From the NCBI RefSeq assembly GCF_949987535.1, contig NC_080066.1, positions 129,436,335-129,500,334 on the forward strand: a stretch of 64,000 nt of DNA. Reading direction: 5' to 3'. This document shows, in pieces, positions 11,244-22,840 of this stretch (its first letter is position 1; each line of letters opens with the position of its first letter). The stretch comes from Balaenoptera acutorostrata. Taxonomy: Eukaryota; Chordata; Mammalia; Artiodactyla; Balaenopteridae. The notes under the pieces were generated by a model. The model had not been told where the DNA came from, did not search any database, and was given only the letters and a program-made list of their open reading frames with translations. Both the position numbers and the translations under genes were made by a program.

Positions 11244-14200
11244 ATGGTCATAGGAACATACATATCTATAATTACCTTAAACGTGAATGGATTAAATGCC
11301 CCAACCAAAAGACATAGACTGGCTGAATGGATACAAAAACAAGACCCATATATATGCTGTCTACAAGAGACCCACTTTAGACCTAGGGACACATACAGAC
11401 TGAAAGTGAGGGGATGGAAAAAGATATTCCATGCAAATGGAAATCAAAAGAAAGCTGGAGTAGCTATACTCATATCAGTTAAAATAGACTTTAAAATAAA
11501 GAATGTTACAAGAGACAAGGAAGGACACTACATAATGATCCAGGGATCAATCCAAGAAGAAGATATAACAATTATAAATATATATGCACCCAACATAGGG
11601 GCACCTCAATACATAAGGCAACTGCTAACAGCTATAAAAGAGGAAATCGACAGTAACACAATAATAGTGGGGGACTTTAACACCTCACTTACACCAATGG
11701 ACAGATCATCCAAAATGAAAATGAATAAGGAAACAGAAGCTTTAAATGACACAATAGACCAGATAGATTTAATTGATATATATAGGACATTCCATCCAAA
11801 AACAGCAGATTACACGTTCTTCTCAAGTGCGCACGGAACATTCTCCAGGATAGATCACATCTTGGGTCACAAATCAAGCCTCAGTAAATTTAAGAAAATT
11901 GAAATCATATCAAGCATCTTTTCTGACCACAACGCTATGAGATTAGAAAGGAATTACAGGGAAAAAAACGTAAAAAAGACAAACACATGGAGGCTAAACA
12001 ATACGTTAGTAAATAACCAAGAGATCACTGAAGAGATCAAAGAGGAAATCAAAAAATACCTAGAGACAAATGACAATGAAAACACGACGACCCAAAACCT
12101 ATGGGATGCAGCAAAAGCGGTTCTAAGAGGGAAGTTTATAGCTATACAAGCCTACCTCAAGAAACAAGAAAAATCTCAAGTAAACAATCTAACCTTACAC
12201 CTAAAGAAATTAGAGAAAGAAGAACAAACAAAACCCAAGGTTAGCAGAAGGAAAGAAATCATAAAGATCAGAGCAGAAATAAATGAAATAGAAACAAAGA
12301 AAACAATAGCAAAGATCAATAAAACTAAAAGTTGGTTCTTTGAGAAGATAAACAAAATTGATAAGCCATTAGCCAGACTCATCAAGAAAAAGAGGGAGAG
12401 GACTCAAATCAATAAAATCAAAAATGAAAAAGGAGAAGTTACAACAGACACCGCAGAAATACAAAGCATCCTAAGAGACTACTACAAGCAACTTTATGCC
12501 AATAAAATGGACAACCTGGAAGAAATGGACAAATTCTTAGAAAGGTATAAGCTTCCAAGACTGAATCAGGAAGAAACAGAAAATATCAACAGACCAATCA
12601 CAAGTAATGAAATTGAAACTGTGATTAAAAATCTTCCAACAAACAAAAGTCCAGGACCAGATGGCTTCACAGGTGAATTCTATCAAACATTTAGAGAAGA
12701 GCTAACACCCATCCTTCTCAAACTCTTCCAAAAAATTGCAGAGGAAGGAACACTCCCAAACTCATTCTATGAGGCCACCATCACCCTGATACCAAAACCA
12801 GACAAAGACACTACAAAAAAAGAAAATTACAGACCAATATCACTGATGAATATAGATGCAAAAATCCTCAACAAAATACTAGCAAACAGAATCCAACAAC
12901 ACATTAAAAGGATCATACACCACGATCAAGTGGGATTTATCCCAGGGATGCAAGGATTCTTCAATATATGCAAATCAATCAATGTGATACACCATATTAA
13001 CAAATTGAAGAATAAAAACCATATGATCCTCTCAATAGATGCAGAAAAAGCTTTTGACAAAATTCAACACCCATTTCTGATAAAAACTCTCCAGAAAGTG
13101 GGCATAGAGGGAACCTACCTCAACATAATAAAGGCCATATATGACAAACCCACAGCAAACATCATTCTCAATGGTGAAAAACTGAAACCATTTCCTCTAA
13201 GATCAGGAACGAGACAAGGATGTCTACTCTCACCACTATTATTCAACATAGTTCTGGAAGTCCTAGCCACGGCAATCAGAGAAGAAAAAGAAATAAAAGG
13301 AATACAAATTGGAAAAGAAGAAGTAAAACTGTCACTGTTTGCGGATGACATGATACTATACATAGAGAATCCTAATACTGCCACCAGAAAACTGCTAGAG
13401 CTAATTAATGAATATGGTAAAGTTGCAGGATACAAAATTAATGCACAGAAATCTCTTGCATTCCTATACACTAATGATGAAAAATCTGAAAGAGAAATTA
13501 TGGAAACACTCCCATTTACCATTGCAACAAAAAGAATAAAATACCTAGGAATAAACCTACCTAGGGAGACAAAAGACCTGTATGCAGAAAACTGTAAGAC
13601 ACCGATGAAAGAAATTAAAGATGATACCAACAGATGGAGAGATATACCATGTTCTTGGATTGGAAGAATCAACATTGTGAAAATGAGTATACTACCCAAA
13701 GCAATCTACAGATTCAATGCAATCCCTATCAAATTACCAATGGCATTTTTTACGGAGCTAGAACAAATCATCTTAAAATTTGTATGGAGACACAAAAGAC
13801 CCCGAATAGCCAAAGCAGTCTTGAGGCAAAAAAATGGAGCTGGAGGAATCAGACTCCCTGACTTCAGACTATACTACAAAGCGACAGTAATCAAGACAAT
13901 ATGGTACTGGCACAAAAACAGAAACATAGATCAATGGAACAAGATAGAAAGCCCAGAGATTAACCCACGCACCTATGGTCAACTAATCTATGACAAAGGA
14001 GGCAAAGATATACAATGGAGAAAAGACAGTCTCTTCAATAAGTGGTGCTGGGAAAACTGGACAGCTACATGTAAAAGAATGAAAGTAGAATACTCCCTAA
14101 CACCATATACAAAAATAAACTCAAAATGGATTAGAGACCTAAATATAAGACTGGACACTGTAAAACTCTTAGAGGAAAACATAGGAAGAACACTCTTTGA

Positions 14201-15062
14201 CATAAATCACAGCAAGATCTTTCTTGATTCACCTCCTAGATTAATGGAAATAAAAACAAAAATAAACAAGTGGGACCTAATGAAACTTCAAAGCTTTTGC
14301 ACAGCAAAGGAAACCATAAACAAGACGAAAAGACAACCCTCAGAATGGGAGAAAATATTTGCAAATGAATCAACAGACAAAGGATTAATCTCCAAAATAT
14401 ATAAACAGCTCATTCAGCTCAATATTAAAGAAACAAACACCCCAATCCAAAAATGGGCAGAAGACCTAAATAGACATTTCTCCAAAGAAGACATACAGAC
14501 GGCCACGAAGCACATGAAAAGATGCTCAACATCACTAATTATTAGAGAAATGTAAACCGAAACTACAATGAGGTATCACCTCACTCCTGTTAGAATGGGC
14601 ATCATCAGAAAATCTACAAACAACAAATGCTGGAGAGGGTGTGGAGAAAAGGGAAACCTCTTGCACTGTTGGTGGGAATGTAAATTGATACAGCCACTAT
14701 GGAGAACAATATGGAGGTTCCTTAAAAAACTAAAAATAGAATTACCATATGACCCAGCAATCCCACTACTGGGTATATACCCAGAGAAAACCATAATTCA
14801 AAAAGACACATGCACCCGAATGTTCATTGTGGCACTATTTACAATAGCCAGGTCATGGAAGCAACCTAAATGCCCATCAACAGACGAATGGATAAAGAAG
14901 AAGTGGTACATATATACAATGGAATATTACTCAGCCATAAAAAGGAACGAAATTGAGTCATTTGTTGAGACGTGGATGGATCTAGAGACTGTCATACAGA
15001 GTGAAGTAAGTCAGAAAGAGAAAAACAAATATCGTATATTAATGCATGTATGTGGAACCTAG
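11244..15062 (+). pseudogene. L1 ORF2 (endonuclease/reverse transcriptase), one premature stop
   Basis: The frame spans 1272 codons plus stop, close to the 1275 residues of human ORF2p, interrupted only by TAA at 14553-14555 (codon 1104, CAA in the sister copy). The APE-type endonuclease residues are visible: N13, E42 (QET), D144 and N146 (GDFN), and S227-D228-H229. The RT active site FADD is at residues 699-702. The zinc knuckle C1129-x3-C1133-x7-H1141-x4-C1146 lies after the stop. The predicted 1103-residue product therefore keeps both enzymatic domains but loses the C-terminal RNA-binding knuckle. The start ATG at 11244 is preceded by a 58-bp spacer after ORF1. Whether the truncated protein has activity is unknown. 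Confidence 0.95.
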
Positions 15063-15232
15063 AAAAATGGTACAGATGAGCCAGTTTGCAGGGCAGAAGT
15101 TGAGACACAGATGTAGAGAATGGACATATGGACACCAAGGGGGGAAAACTGTGGTGGGGTGGGCATGGTGGTGTGCTGAATTGGGCGATTGGGATTGACA
15201 TGTATACACTGATGTGTATAAAATTGATGCCT

Positions 15233-15238
15233 AATAAG
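15233..15238 (+). promoter_or_regulatory. Non-canonical polyadenylation hexamer AATAAG
   Basis: The class B 3' UTR lacks AATAAA near its end. AATAAG is the closest variant and lies about 14 bp before the A-run. The same hexamer sits at 63042-63047 in the copy that carries a 3' transduction. Confidence 0.55.
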
Positions 15239-15260
15239 AACCTGCAGTATAAAAAAAAAA

Positions 15261-15273
15261 AAGAATAAGGAGG
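15261..15273. repeat. Target-site duplication, right copy
   Basis: AAGAATAAGGAGG pairs exactly with 10215-10227. It runs into a purine-rich GGA/GAA tract to about 15315. Confidence 0.9.
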
Positions 15274-15332
15274 TAGTGGAGGACAAGAAGGAGAAAGAAG
15301 AGGAGGAAGAGGACTTGATTTTTGAGACTATG

Positions 15333-15455
15333 TAAAACTTGACTGTACCTTAGAGTCATCTGAGGAGCTTTCAAAATCTTGATGCCCTGGGACTACCCCA
15401 TCTCAATCATATTAGAATTTCTTGGGGTGGAATTCAGGCACATTGTACAGTCAAA
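15333..15455 (+). mobile_element. MER5A-like hAT-Charlie DNA transposon relic
   Basis: TTGACTGTACCTTAGAGTCA, GGAGCTTTCAAAATCTTGAT and GAATTTCTTGGGGTGGAATT follow the order of the MER5A palindromic consensus. An additional GGTTGAGAAATACTG-like terminal piece near 15840 may belong to a second copy. Non-autonomous and long inactive. Confidence 0.6.
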
Positions 15456-15879
15456 TCTGAAAACAAATGATGTAAATAACCCATTCATTAACTGGAGTTC
15501 CACTTGTCAGTAAGTTCTAAGTAGTGCATCAGGATCAACTAAAATAACATGCTTGTTATTTGTTCTCTTATCACCACTTAATGTCTACATGAACTCAGTC
15601 AATTCACTCTCCATTCTAAGTATAAAGTTCCCAGCATGGAAACTTGAGATAATGCCATGTTTCCTTCAGGTGGCTTTGAGTATTAAGTGAATCAATGTAC
15701 AGTGCATGGCACGTTATCCAGAACATACCAATCACTAATGAATACAGGCTAGTGAATTAACTTCTCTTGGGAAAATTGAGGAAATCATCATTCAAATAAT
15801 ATTTTTCTTGTATTCTGTAGTTCAGATGATGAATCCAGGTTGAGAAATACTGTTGTTACAGATGCTTTTTCTAGACTTT
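15456..15879. other. Unique sequence
   Basis: No gene is seen. Only the possible MER5A end near 15840 is recognised. Confidence 0.45.
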
Positions 15880-16105
15880 TGAAATCAGACAGTCTTATAT
15901 TTAAGCTGATCTACACATTTACTAGCTTTGTGTCCTTGGAAAAGTTACTTAATCTTTCTGAGCTTCAGTTAGCTCATTTATAAGCTCGAAATAATAAGAC
16001 TCTTGGAATTGTTGTAAGAAATAAATGTCTAAGTGCATAACATGGTGCATGATATGTAGCAAGTTCTTATGACACATTAGCTATTACTATTTTATAACTA
16101 TTATT
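15880..16105 (+). repeat. MIR SINE
   Basis: The segment contains the MIR order TTTACTAGCTTTGTGTCCTT, GTTACTTAATCTTTCTGAGC, TTCAGTTAGCTCATTTATAA and ATAATAAGACTC, then TTGTTGTAAGAAATAAATG and CATAACATGGTGCATGATAT. MIR is an ancient tRNA-derived mammalian SINE. Diverged but recognisable along most of its length. Confidence 0.8.
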
Positions 16106-17134
16106 TGTATACTTTTAGAATTTCTTTGGCCAATGCAATTAATGAAGCTAGTATTACAGTACTGAAAGAAAATTTGGCAAAAGGATAATAAGATTATAAG
16201 AAATGGAAAATAGTACAAGTTGTAGCTTTTGTTTTTTTTGACACTCAACATTTTGCTTTTCCTATCATTTTAGTAAGTAGAGACACTTTGAATTACAAGA
16301 TAAACTATTTAGACAAAAAGAAATCTGTAACACCATTATAGTGGTGAGGAATACACAACATTTAAGAGATTATCCATTCCATAATACCAATGGGCACATA
16401 AACTTGGAATAGAGAATTTACAGAAATGACATATAGAAAGATATGAAAATAAATGTAGTTTATTTCTAAATGTAGAAAATAAATGTAGATATAAGTAGTT
16501 GCTTTTAATTTTTTTTATAATTTACTGAGGCATTTCCCTTTCTGATAGTTCACAGAAACAATACAGCTGCTTCTCTTCCACTGAAGCTCAATATAGTTGT
16601 ATTTAACATCAAAAGGCTGATTATAAGCTATGAAGAGCTTCTCTAATTTTTAGGCATGGTTGATTTCTCCTTGTGTATATTATAATTTTTGTTGTTTATT
16701 ATATTGAGTGACTTACAAATATTTTTTGCCTTTAGAAATAACAGATTTGTTGAATTTGCTAAATATTTATTGCATAATGCATTTCCACATTTGCAAATCA
16801 AATATGATGACAACTTCTCAGTCATTTTTAGAAATTTAGTTGCATCTTGATCTGTCACAAAATTGAGAAAATGTTTCCTATTATAGTGCTAGGAGCTAAG
16901 AGTTACATAGTTCTGAAAAGTTCCTAAGTGATAAATTGGTGAGGTGTGTAAATTTGCTACAGGTCAGTCTTGAGATCTCATTAGTGGTGACTAGTGGAAC
17001 AAGATTCTGAAAGAGGTGCCAAGGCCCTGGATTTCCTGAATAAAACTAACCAGAGGTTGGTGAGTTTAATGCTCAGCATTTTTTCTGTACCCTCGTACTA
17101 TTTACTCTGTTTTATTCATTCTTTTCTTTTACCT
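16106..17134. other. Unique A+T-rich sequence
   Basis: No gene or repeat family is recognised. Confidence 0.5.
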
Positions 17135-17245
17135 TTTTATTTTGACATAATTTCAGACTTATTGAAGTGGTGAAAGAACAGTACAAATAATTCCCTATAA
17201 TCTTTATCCAAATTCCCCAAATATTAACATTGTCACATTTGCTTT
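17135..17245 (-). repeat. Old L1M 3' UTR fragment, antisense
   Basis: TTATTTTGACATAATTTCAG, AACAGTACAAATAATTCCCT and CCCCAAATATTAACATTGTC resemble a known block from the end of old L1 3' UTRs on the minus strand. It is followed by a CTTTCT-rich pyrimidine tract at 17241-17300. Confidence 0.5.
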
Positions 17246-17300
17246 TCTTTCTCTTTCTCTTTCTCTTTCCCTCTCTCTTCCTTATGCTCTCTTCCTTTCT
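17241..17300. repeat. (CTTTCT)n pyrimidine tract
   Basis: A run of TTTCTC/CTTTCT units with almost no purines to about 17283. Confidence 0.75.
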
Positions 17301-18029
17301 CTACTGTTGAGGAAATATAATTACAAATAAAATCTTCCTTCAACCCAGAAAACCTCTTCACAAAGGTGTAAGGGAAAGAAAGCTGTATTACTGAATAAGC
17401 ATTAATCCAGAATTCGATGCTCTTTACAGGCAATCTGCTAAGAGACTGCCTAGAGGGGGAAAAAAAAAACACCCTTTTGTATAACCTAGCAGATACAATC
17501 CATTTGCAACCTGGAATGAGGGACTCACCCAAATTAGGTTCCTACCCTCGCACAGAGAATTGGAAACTGGGCACTATCTTCCTAGGTGACCACATTATAA
17601 AGAGATGGTTCCTGGGTCTTAAAGCTAACAAGAGGCTTATTTAGCTTCTAAAAAGGTTTACACACATTTTAAAGACATTGAGAATGTGCTTATAATACAA
17701 GTTGTCTAAAGGACATGCTCTAAGAAAAGCGAGAAGGGAAGTTTCTTCCCTTATTTTCCACAGGGAAAATTAAATCTCTTATTTTTAATTTGTATTTACC
17801 CTTAAAACACAGGTACACTTATAATCTTTATTTTGAACCCTTTAAGAGTAAATTCAGACATCTATAATATAGTTACTAACTGGCTTAATCCTAGAATATA
17901 TAGAAAGTAGTTTGAGAATTGCTAAACTATACCACTGAAAAAGCATACCTACTACAACTAAAGTTCAGTATTTGTTTATGATTGTATAAATATTATATCC
18001 AAAGGTTAATTTCTAAAAAAAAAAAATGT
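17301..18029. other. Unique sequence
   Basis: No gene or repeat is recognised. The open frames at 17233-17532 (minus) and 17417-17644 (plus) lack support. Confidence 0.45.
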
Positions 18030-19490
18030 TCCTTGATCTATAAAAGATGGCAGAGTAAAAAGACCCTGAGCTCAATTCTTCTCATGAGCACACCAAAATT
18101 ACAACTATCTGAAAAACAACCATCGATAAAAATGACTGGAATCTACAATAAAAGATCTTCTACAGCTAAAGACATAAAGAAGGAAACACAAGACTGAGAA
18201 CAATTATATTGCAGAGGTTCTCCCACAGGAGCAAGAGTTCTGACCTCCAAGTCAGGCTCCCCATCCCAGGAAGATGAATTCTCAGAGCATTTGGCTTTGA
18301 AGGCCAGTGGGGCCTAATTGCAGGAACCCCACAGGCCTGGGGAAAATAGAGACATCACTCTTAAAAGGTGCCCAGAAAAATCTCAAGTGCACCAGGACAC
18401 AGGGCAAGAGAAGTAATTTGATAGGAGCTGCTGCTCTTGGAGAATCTACTGGAAAGATGGTGGCGGGTGGGGGCTGTGTGTGGCTGCAGCTCACCTGGGG
18501 ACATAGACACCAGGGGTAGACATATTGGGGAACATTGTTGGCAGCTGACATCTTGGCTCAGTATCTCCAAGATCTGGCCCCACCCAACAGTCTGCAGGTG
18601 ACAATGCTGGTATGCCTCAGGCCAAACAACTAACTAGGTGGGGACAGAGCCCTACCCATCAGTAGACAGGCTGCCTAAAGGCTAAAAAGCCCACAGCTGC
18701 CTCTGGGCTTGCTCCAAGACCCAGCTCCACCCACCAGTAGACAGGCACCAGCACCTCCCACCAGGAAGCCAGACTAAACCTCTAAACTAACCTCATCCAC
18801 CAGGGGCAGACACCAGTAGCAAGAAAACTATGATCCCGCAGTGCAGCCCAAACCTTTCCTTGGGACCAGCAGGGCCCTAGCCTGGCACAAGAGCAGATCA
18901 ACACAATCTTCGGGACACCCAAGACCCCATACCCAACTGTGTCAGGAACTGACACACACACCGCAATGATCTAAAACAATCTCTGGGAACCCTGGGCCCT
19001 GCAGCCAGACTCCAGTAATCAGCTCTGTCTGCCAGTAGACTGGCACTAACCACGGGATTTGGCTTTGCCTGCCAGTGGGTGGGCAACAGCTCCAGAGTCT
19101 TTGGGACCCTGAATCTGCCCACCAGAGACCCAGCACCGGGACCCTGAATCTGCCCACCAGAGAGCCAGCACTAGACCTGAGAGCCCCCTAGGGCTCCACA
19201 ACCAGCAACCTGGTGACCAGGCGCCACTAAATAGCAGCCAGGAGCAGCCACACAAGGCAGGGCCTGGCAACTAAACAACTAGGGGCCTATTAGACCACCC
19301 ACACATCCCACCACAAAAAGACCAATGTAGCCCCCTTAGGGTGAAACCCTAAAGCATATAGCTTGGGTGACAAGAGGGAGTGCACTCTTGGGATGCATAG
19401 GATGCCTCCTACAGAGGGCCACTTCTCCAAGGTCAGGAGACATAAATAACCTACTACATACATAGAAATACAAATAGCAATTTAGCCAAA
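18030..19490 (+). promoter_or_regulatory. L1 5' UTR of host A with YY1-type motif
   Basis: The YY1-like core AAGATGGC is at 18044-18051, as in many mammalian L1 promoters near +1. The rest is G+C-richer than its surroundings and has blocks shared with the 57-kb element, such as the TCAGGCTCCCCATCCC type near 18253. A 35-bp tandem duplication (copies from 19103 and 19138, starting GGGACCCTGAATCTGCCCAC) lies near the 3' end. The boundary with ORF1 is set by the ATG at 19491. Confidence 0.75.
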
Positions 19491-20553
19491 ATGATGGAGC
19501 AGAGGAACATGTTCCAGAAAAAGGAACAAGATAAAACCCAAGAAGAAGAACTAAGGGAAGTGGAGATAGGCAATCTACCTGAGAAAGAGTTCAGAGCAAT
19601 GATAGTAAAGATGATCAAAGAACTCGAGAGAAGAGTGGATGCACAGAACAAGAAGTTAGAAGTTTTTAAGAAATAGCTAGAAAATATAAAGAACAACCAA
19701 ACACAGATGAAGAATACAATAACTGAAATGAAAAATACAATGGAAGGAATCAATAGTAGACTAAATGATTCAGAAGAACAGATCAGTGAGCTGGAAGACA
19801 GAGCAATGGCAATCACTGCCACTGAACAGAAAAAAATGAAAAGAAATAAAGACAGTTTAAGAGACCTCTGGAACAACGTAAAGCACACTAGTGTTTGCAT
19901 TATACAGGTCCTAGAAGAACAAGAGAGAGAGAAAGGGCCCAAGAAAATATTTGAAGACATAACAGCTGAAAACTTCCCTAACCGAGGAAAGGAAATAGTC
20001 CCCTAAGTCCAGGAAGTGCAGAGAGTCCAAAGAGGAACACACCAAGACACATTGTAATCAAAATGACAAAAATTAAAGATAAAGAAAGAATACAAAAAGC
20101 AGCTGCATAGCACAGGGAGATCAGCTCAGCACTTTGTGACCACCTAGAAGGGTAGGATAGGGAGGGTGGGAGGGAGATGCAAGAGGGAGGAGATATGAGG
20201 ATATATGTATATGTATAGCTGATTCACTTTGTTACACAGCAGAAACTAACACACCATTGTAAAGCAATTATACTCCAATAAAGATGTTTAAAAAAAAGCA
20301 ATAAATAATATACAAGGCAACTCCCATAAGACTATCACCTGATTTTTTTCAGCAGAAACTCTATAGGCCAGAGGGAGTTGCAAGATATATTTAGAGTGAT
20401 GAAAGAGAAAAAACCTACAACCAATAATACTCTACTCAGCAAGGCTCTCATTCAGATTTGATGGAGAAATCAAAAGCTTTACAAACAAGCAAAAGCTAAA
20501 AATTCAGCACCATCAGATAAGTTTTAAAGCAAATGTTAAAGGAACATCTCTAG
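19491..20553 (+). pseudogene. L1 ORF1 pseudogene of host A
   Basis: Recognisable from its [24 protein letters not shown] N-terminus, a coiled-coil segment containing EQISELEDRA, and the RRM start. There is an in-frame stop near 19674, frameshifts around 20000, and an inserted L1 3' UTR piece at about 20104-20290. The C-terminal part resumes after the insert (TCTATAGGCCAGAGGGAGTT) and ends with TAG at 20551-20553. Confidence 0.85.
20104..20290 (+). mobile_element. Very short 5'-truncated L1 (class A 3' UTR only)
   Basis: About 190 bp of class A 3' UTR (GCATAGCACAGGGAGATCAG to CTCCAATAAAGATG plus an A-run) sits inside host A's ORF1. The left junction lies in an AAGCAG microhomology. Comparison with other ORF1 copies suggests that a few host bases were lost, so there is no clean TSD. 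The G-rich tract is retained. Confidence 0.8.
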
Positions 20554-21026
20554 GTGAAAAAGAAAAGTCCACACTAGAAACAAGAAAAATATGAAATGAA
20601 AAAGCTCACTGGTAAAGGCAAACATACAGTAAAGGTAGGAAATTGTCCACACACAAAGCTAGTAGGGATGTTAAAAGGCAAAAGTAGTAAAATCATCTGT
20701 AGCCACAATAAGCAGTTAAGGGATACACAAAACAATTAGATGTAAAATATGATATCAAAAACAGTAATCATGAGGAGAGGAGAGTACAAATGCAGGGTAT
20801 TTAAAATGAATTTGAAATTAAGAGATCAGCAACTTAGAATAGTCATGTATATATATATAGACTGCTACACAAAAACATCAAGGTAACTGCACACCAAAAA
20901 TCTGGAATAGATATACACACAAAAAGGAAAAAGGAATCCAAAAATATCATTAGTCATCAAAACATAGAACAAAGACAAAAGGGTAAAAAAAAGACCTAAA
21001 AAACCAAATCCAAAATAATTAATGAA
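20554..21026. other. Long inter-ORF spacer of host A
   Basis: There are 473 bp between the ORF1 stop and the ORF2 start, against 57-58 bp in the younger L1s at 11186-11243, 48716-48772 and 58995-59052. The sequence is A-rich with no open frame. Confidence 0.75.
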
Positions 21027-22840
21027 ATGACAATAAGAACATACATATCAATAATTACCTTAAAGGTAAACAGACTAAATGCTCCAACCAAAAGACACAG
21101 ACTGGCTGAATGGATACAAAAACAAGACCCATATATTTGCTGCCTACAAGAGATTTATTTCAGATCTAGAGATATACACAGACTGAAAGTGAGGGAATGG
21201 AAAAAAGTATACTACCAAAATGGAAACCAAAAGAAAGCCAGAATAGTAATACTCATATCGGAAAAAAATAGACTTTAAAATAAAGACTGTTACAAGAGAC
21301 AAAGAAGGACACTACATAATGATCAAGAGATCAATCCAAGAAGAAGATATAACAATTGTAAACATATGTGCACCCAACATAGGAGCAACTCAATATATAA
21401 GACAAATGCTAACAACCATGAAAGGAGAAATTAACAGTAAAACAATAATAGTGGGAGTCTTTGCCACACCACTTACATCAATGGACAGATCATCCAGACA
21501 GAAAATCAATAAGGAAACACAGGCCTTAAATAACACATTAGACCAAATGGACTTTGTTGATATTTATAGAACATTCCATCTGAAAGCTGCAGAATACACA
21601 TTCTTTTCAAGAGCACATGGACCATTCTCCAGGATATATCACATGGTAGGCCACAAAAAAAGGTTTGGTAAATTTAACAAAATTGAAATCATATCAAGCA
21701 TCTTTTCCAAGCACAATGTTATGAGAACAGAAATCAACTACAAGAAAAAAACTGCAAAAACCACAAACACATGGAGGGGGAAAAATAGGCTATACTAAAC
21801 AACCAATGGATCACTGAAGAAATCAATGAGGAAATCAAAAAATACCTATAGACAAATGAAAATGAAAGCACAATTATCCAAAACCTATGGGACACAGCAA
21901 AGGCAGTTCTAAAGGGGAAGTTTATAGCAATGCAAGCTAACCTCAGGAAACAAGAAAAATCTCAAATAAACAACCTAACTTTACACATAAAGCAACTAGA
22001 GAAAGAAGAACAAACAAAACCCAAAGTTAGTAGAAGGAAATAAATCATAAAGATCAGGGCAGAAATAAATGACACAGAGACTAAAAAAACAATAGAAAAT
22101 ATCAATGAAACTAAAAGGTGGTTCTTTGAAAAGATAAAATTGATAAACATTTAGCAAGAGTCATTAAGAAAAAAGGAAAAGGGTCCAAATCAATAAAATC
22201 AGAAATGAAAAAGGAGAAGTTACAATCGACACCACAGAAATACAAAAGATCATAAGAGATTCCTGTAAATAACTATACACCAATAAAATGGACAACCTAG
22301 AAGAAATGGACAAATTTTTAGAAAGGTACAATCTCCCAAGACTGAACCAGGAAGAAATAAAAAATATGAACATATCAATTACCAGTACTGAAATTGAATC
22401 AGTAATTTTAAAACTCCCAACAAACAAAAGTCCAGGACCAGATGGCTTCACGGTTGAATTCTACCAAACATTTAGAGAAGAGTTAACACCTATGTTTCTG
22501 ACACGATTCCAAAAAGTTGCAGAGGAAAGAACACTTCCAAACCCATTCTATGAGGCCACCATCCCCCTAGTACCAAAAGCAAACAAAGATACCACAAAAA
22601 AAGAAAATTACAGGCCAATATCACTGATGAACATAGACGTAAAAATCCTCAACAAAATACCAACACTACATTAAAAGGATCAGACACCATGATCAAGTGA
22701 GATTTATCCCAGGGATGCAAAGATTTTTCAATATCCACAAATCAATCAGTGTGATACACCACATTAACAAATTGAATAACAAAAACCATGGTATCATTTC
22801 AATAGATGCAGAAAAAGCTTTTGATAAAATTCAATATCCA
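21027..22840 (+). pseudogene. L1 ORF2 of host A, 5' part
   Basis: The endonuclease region is readable in frames 21027-21278 and 21319-21798. The connection and fingers region follows with stops and shifts, to the RT palm up to [10 protein letters not shown] at 22840. In the endonuclease the catalytic GDFN box reads GVFA, so Asp and Asn are lost. The part from 22697 is open and runs without a break into the inserted L1 (see 22697-25486). The remainder continues after 25885. Confidence 0.85.

Larger units (their letters stand above)
10228..15260 (+). mobile_element. Young L1, truncated just upstream of ORF1 (3' UTR class B)
   Basis: A 5.0-kb L1 insertion holds the last bases of the 5' UTR, a broken ORF1, a 58-bp spacer, an ORF2 of full family length with one stop, and a ~190-bp class B 3' UTR ending in CTGCAGTAT and a short A-run. 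A perfect 13-bp TSD flanks it. It is very similar by eye to the full-length element at 57118-63949, so both belong to the same recent subfamily. Here the transcript ended at the L1's own weak signal (AATAAG at 15233-15238), with no extra 3' DNA. Confidence 0.95.

Noticed and set aside
14568..15062. Separate 164-codon gene after ORF2
   Set aside because: It is in the same frame as 11244-14555 and is the ORF2 C-terminus after a premature stop.
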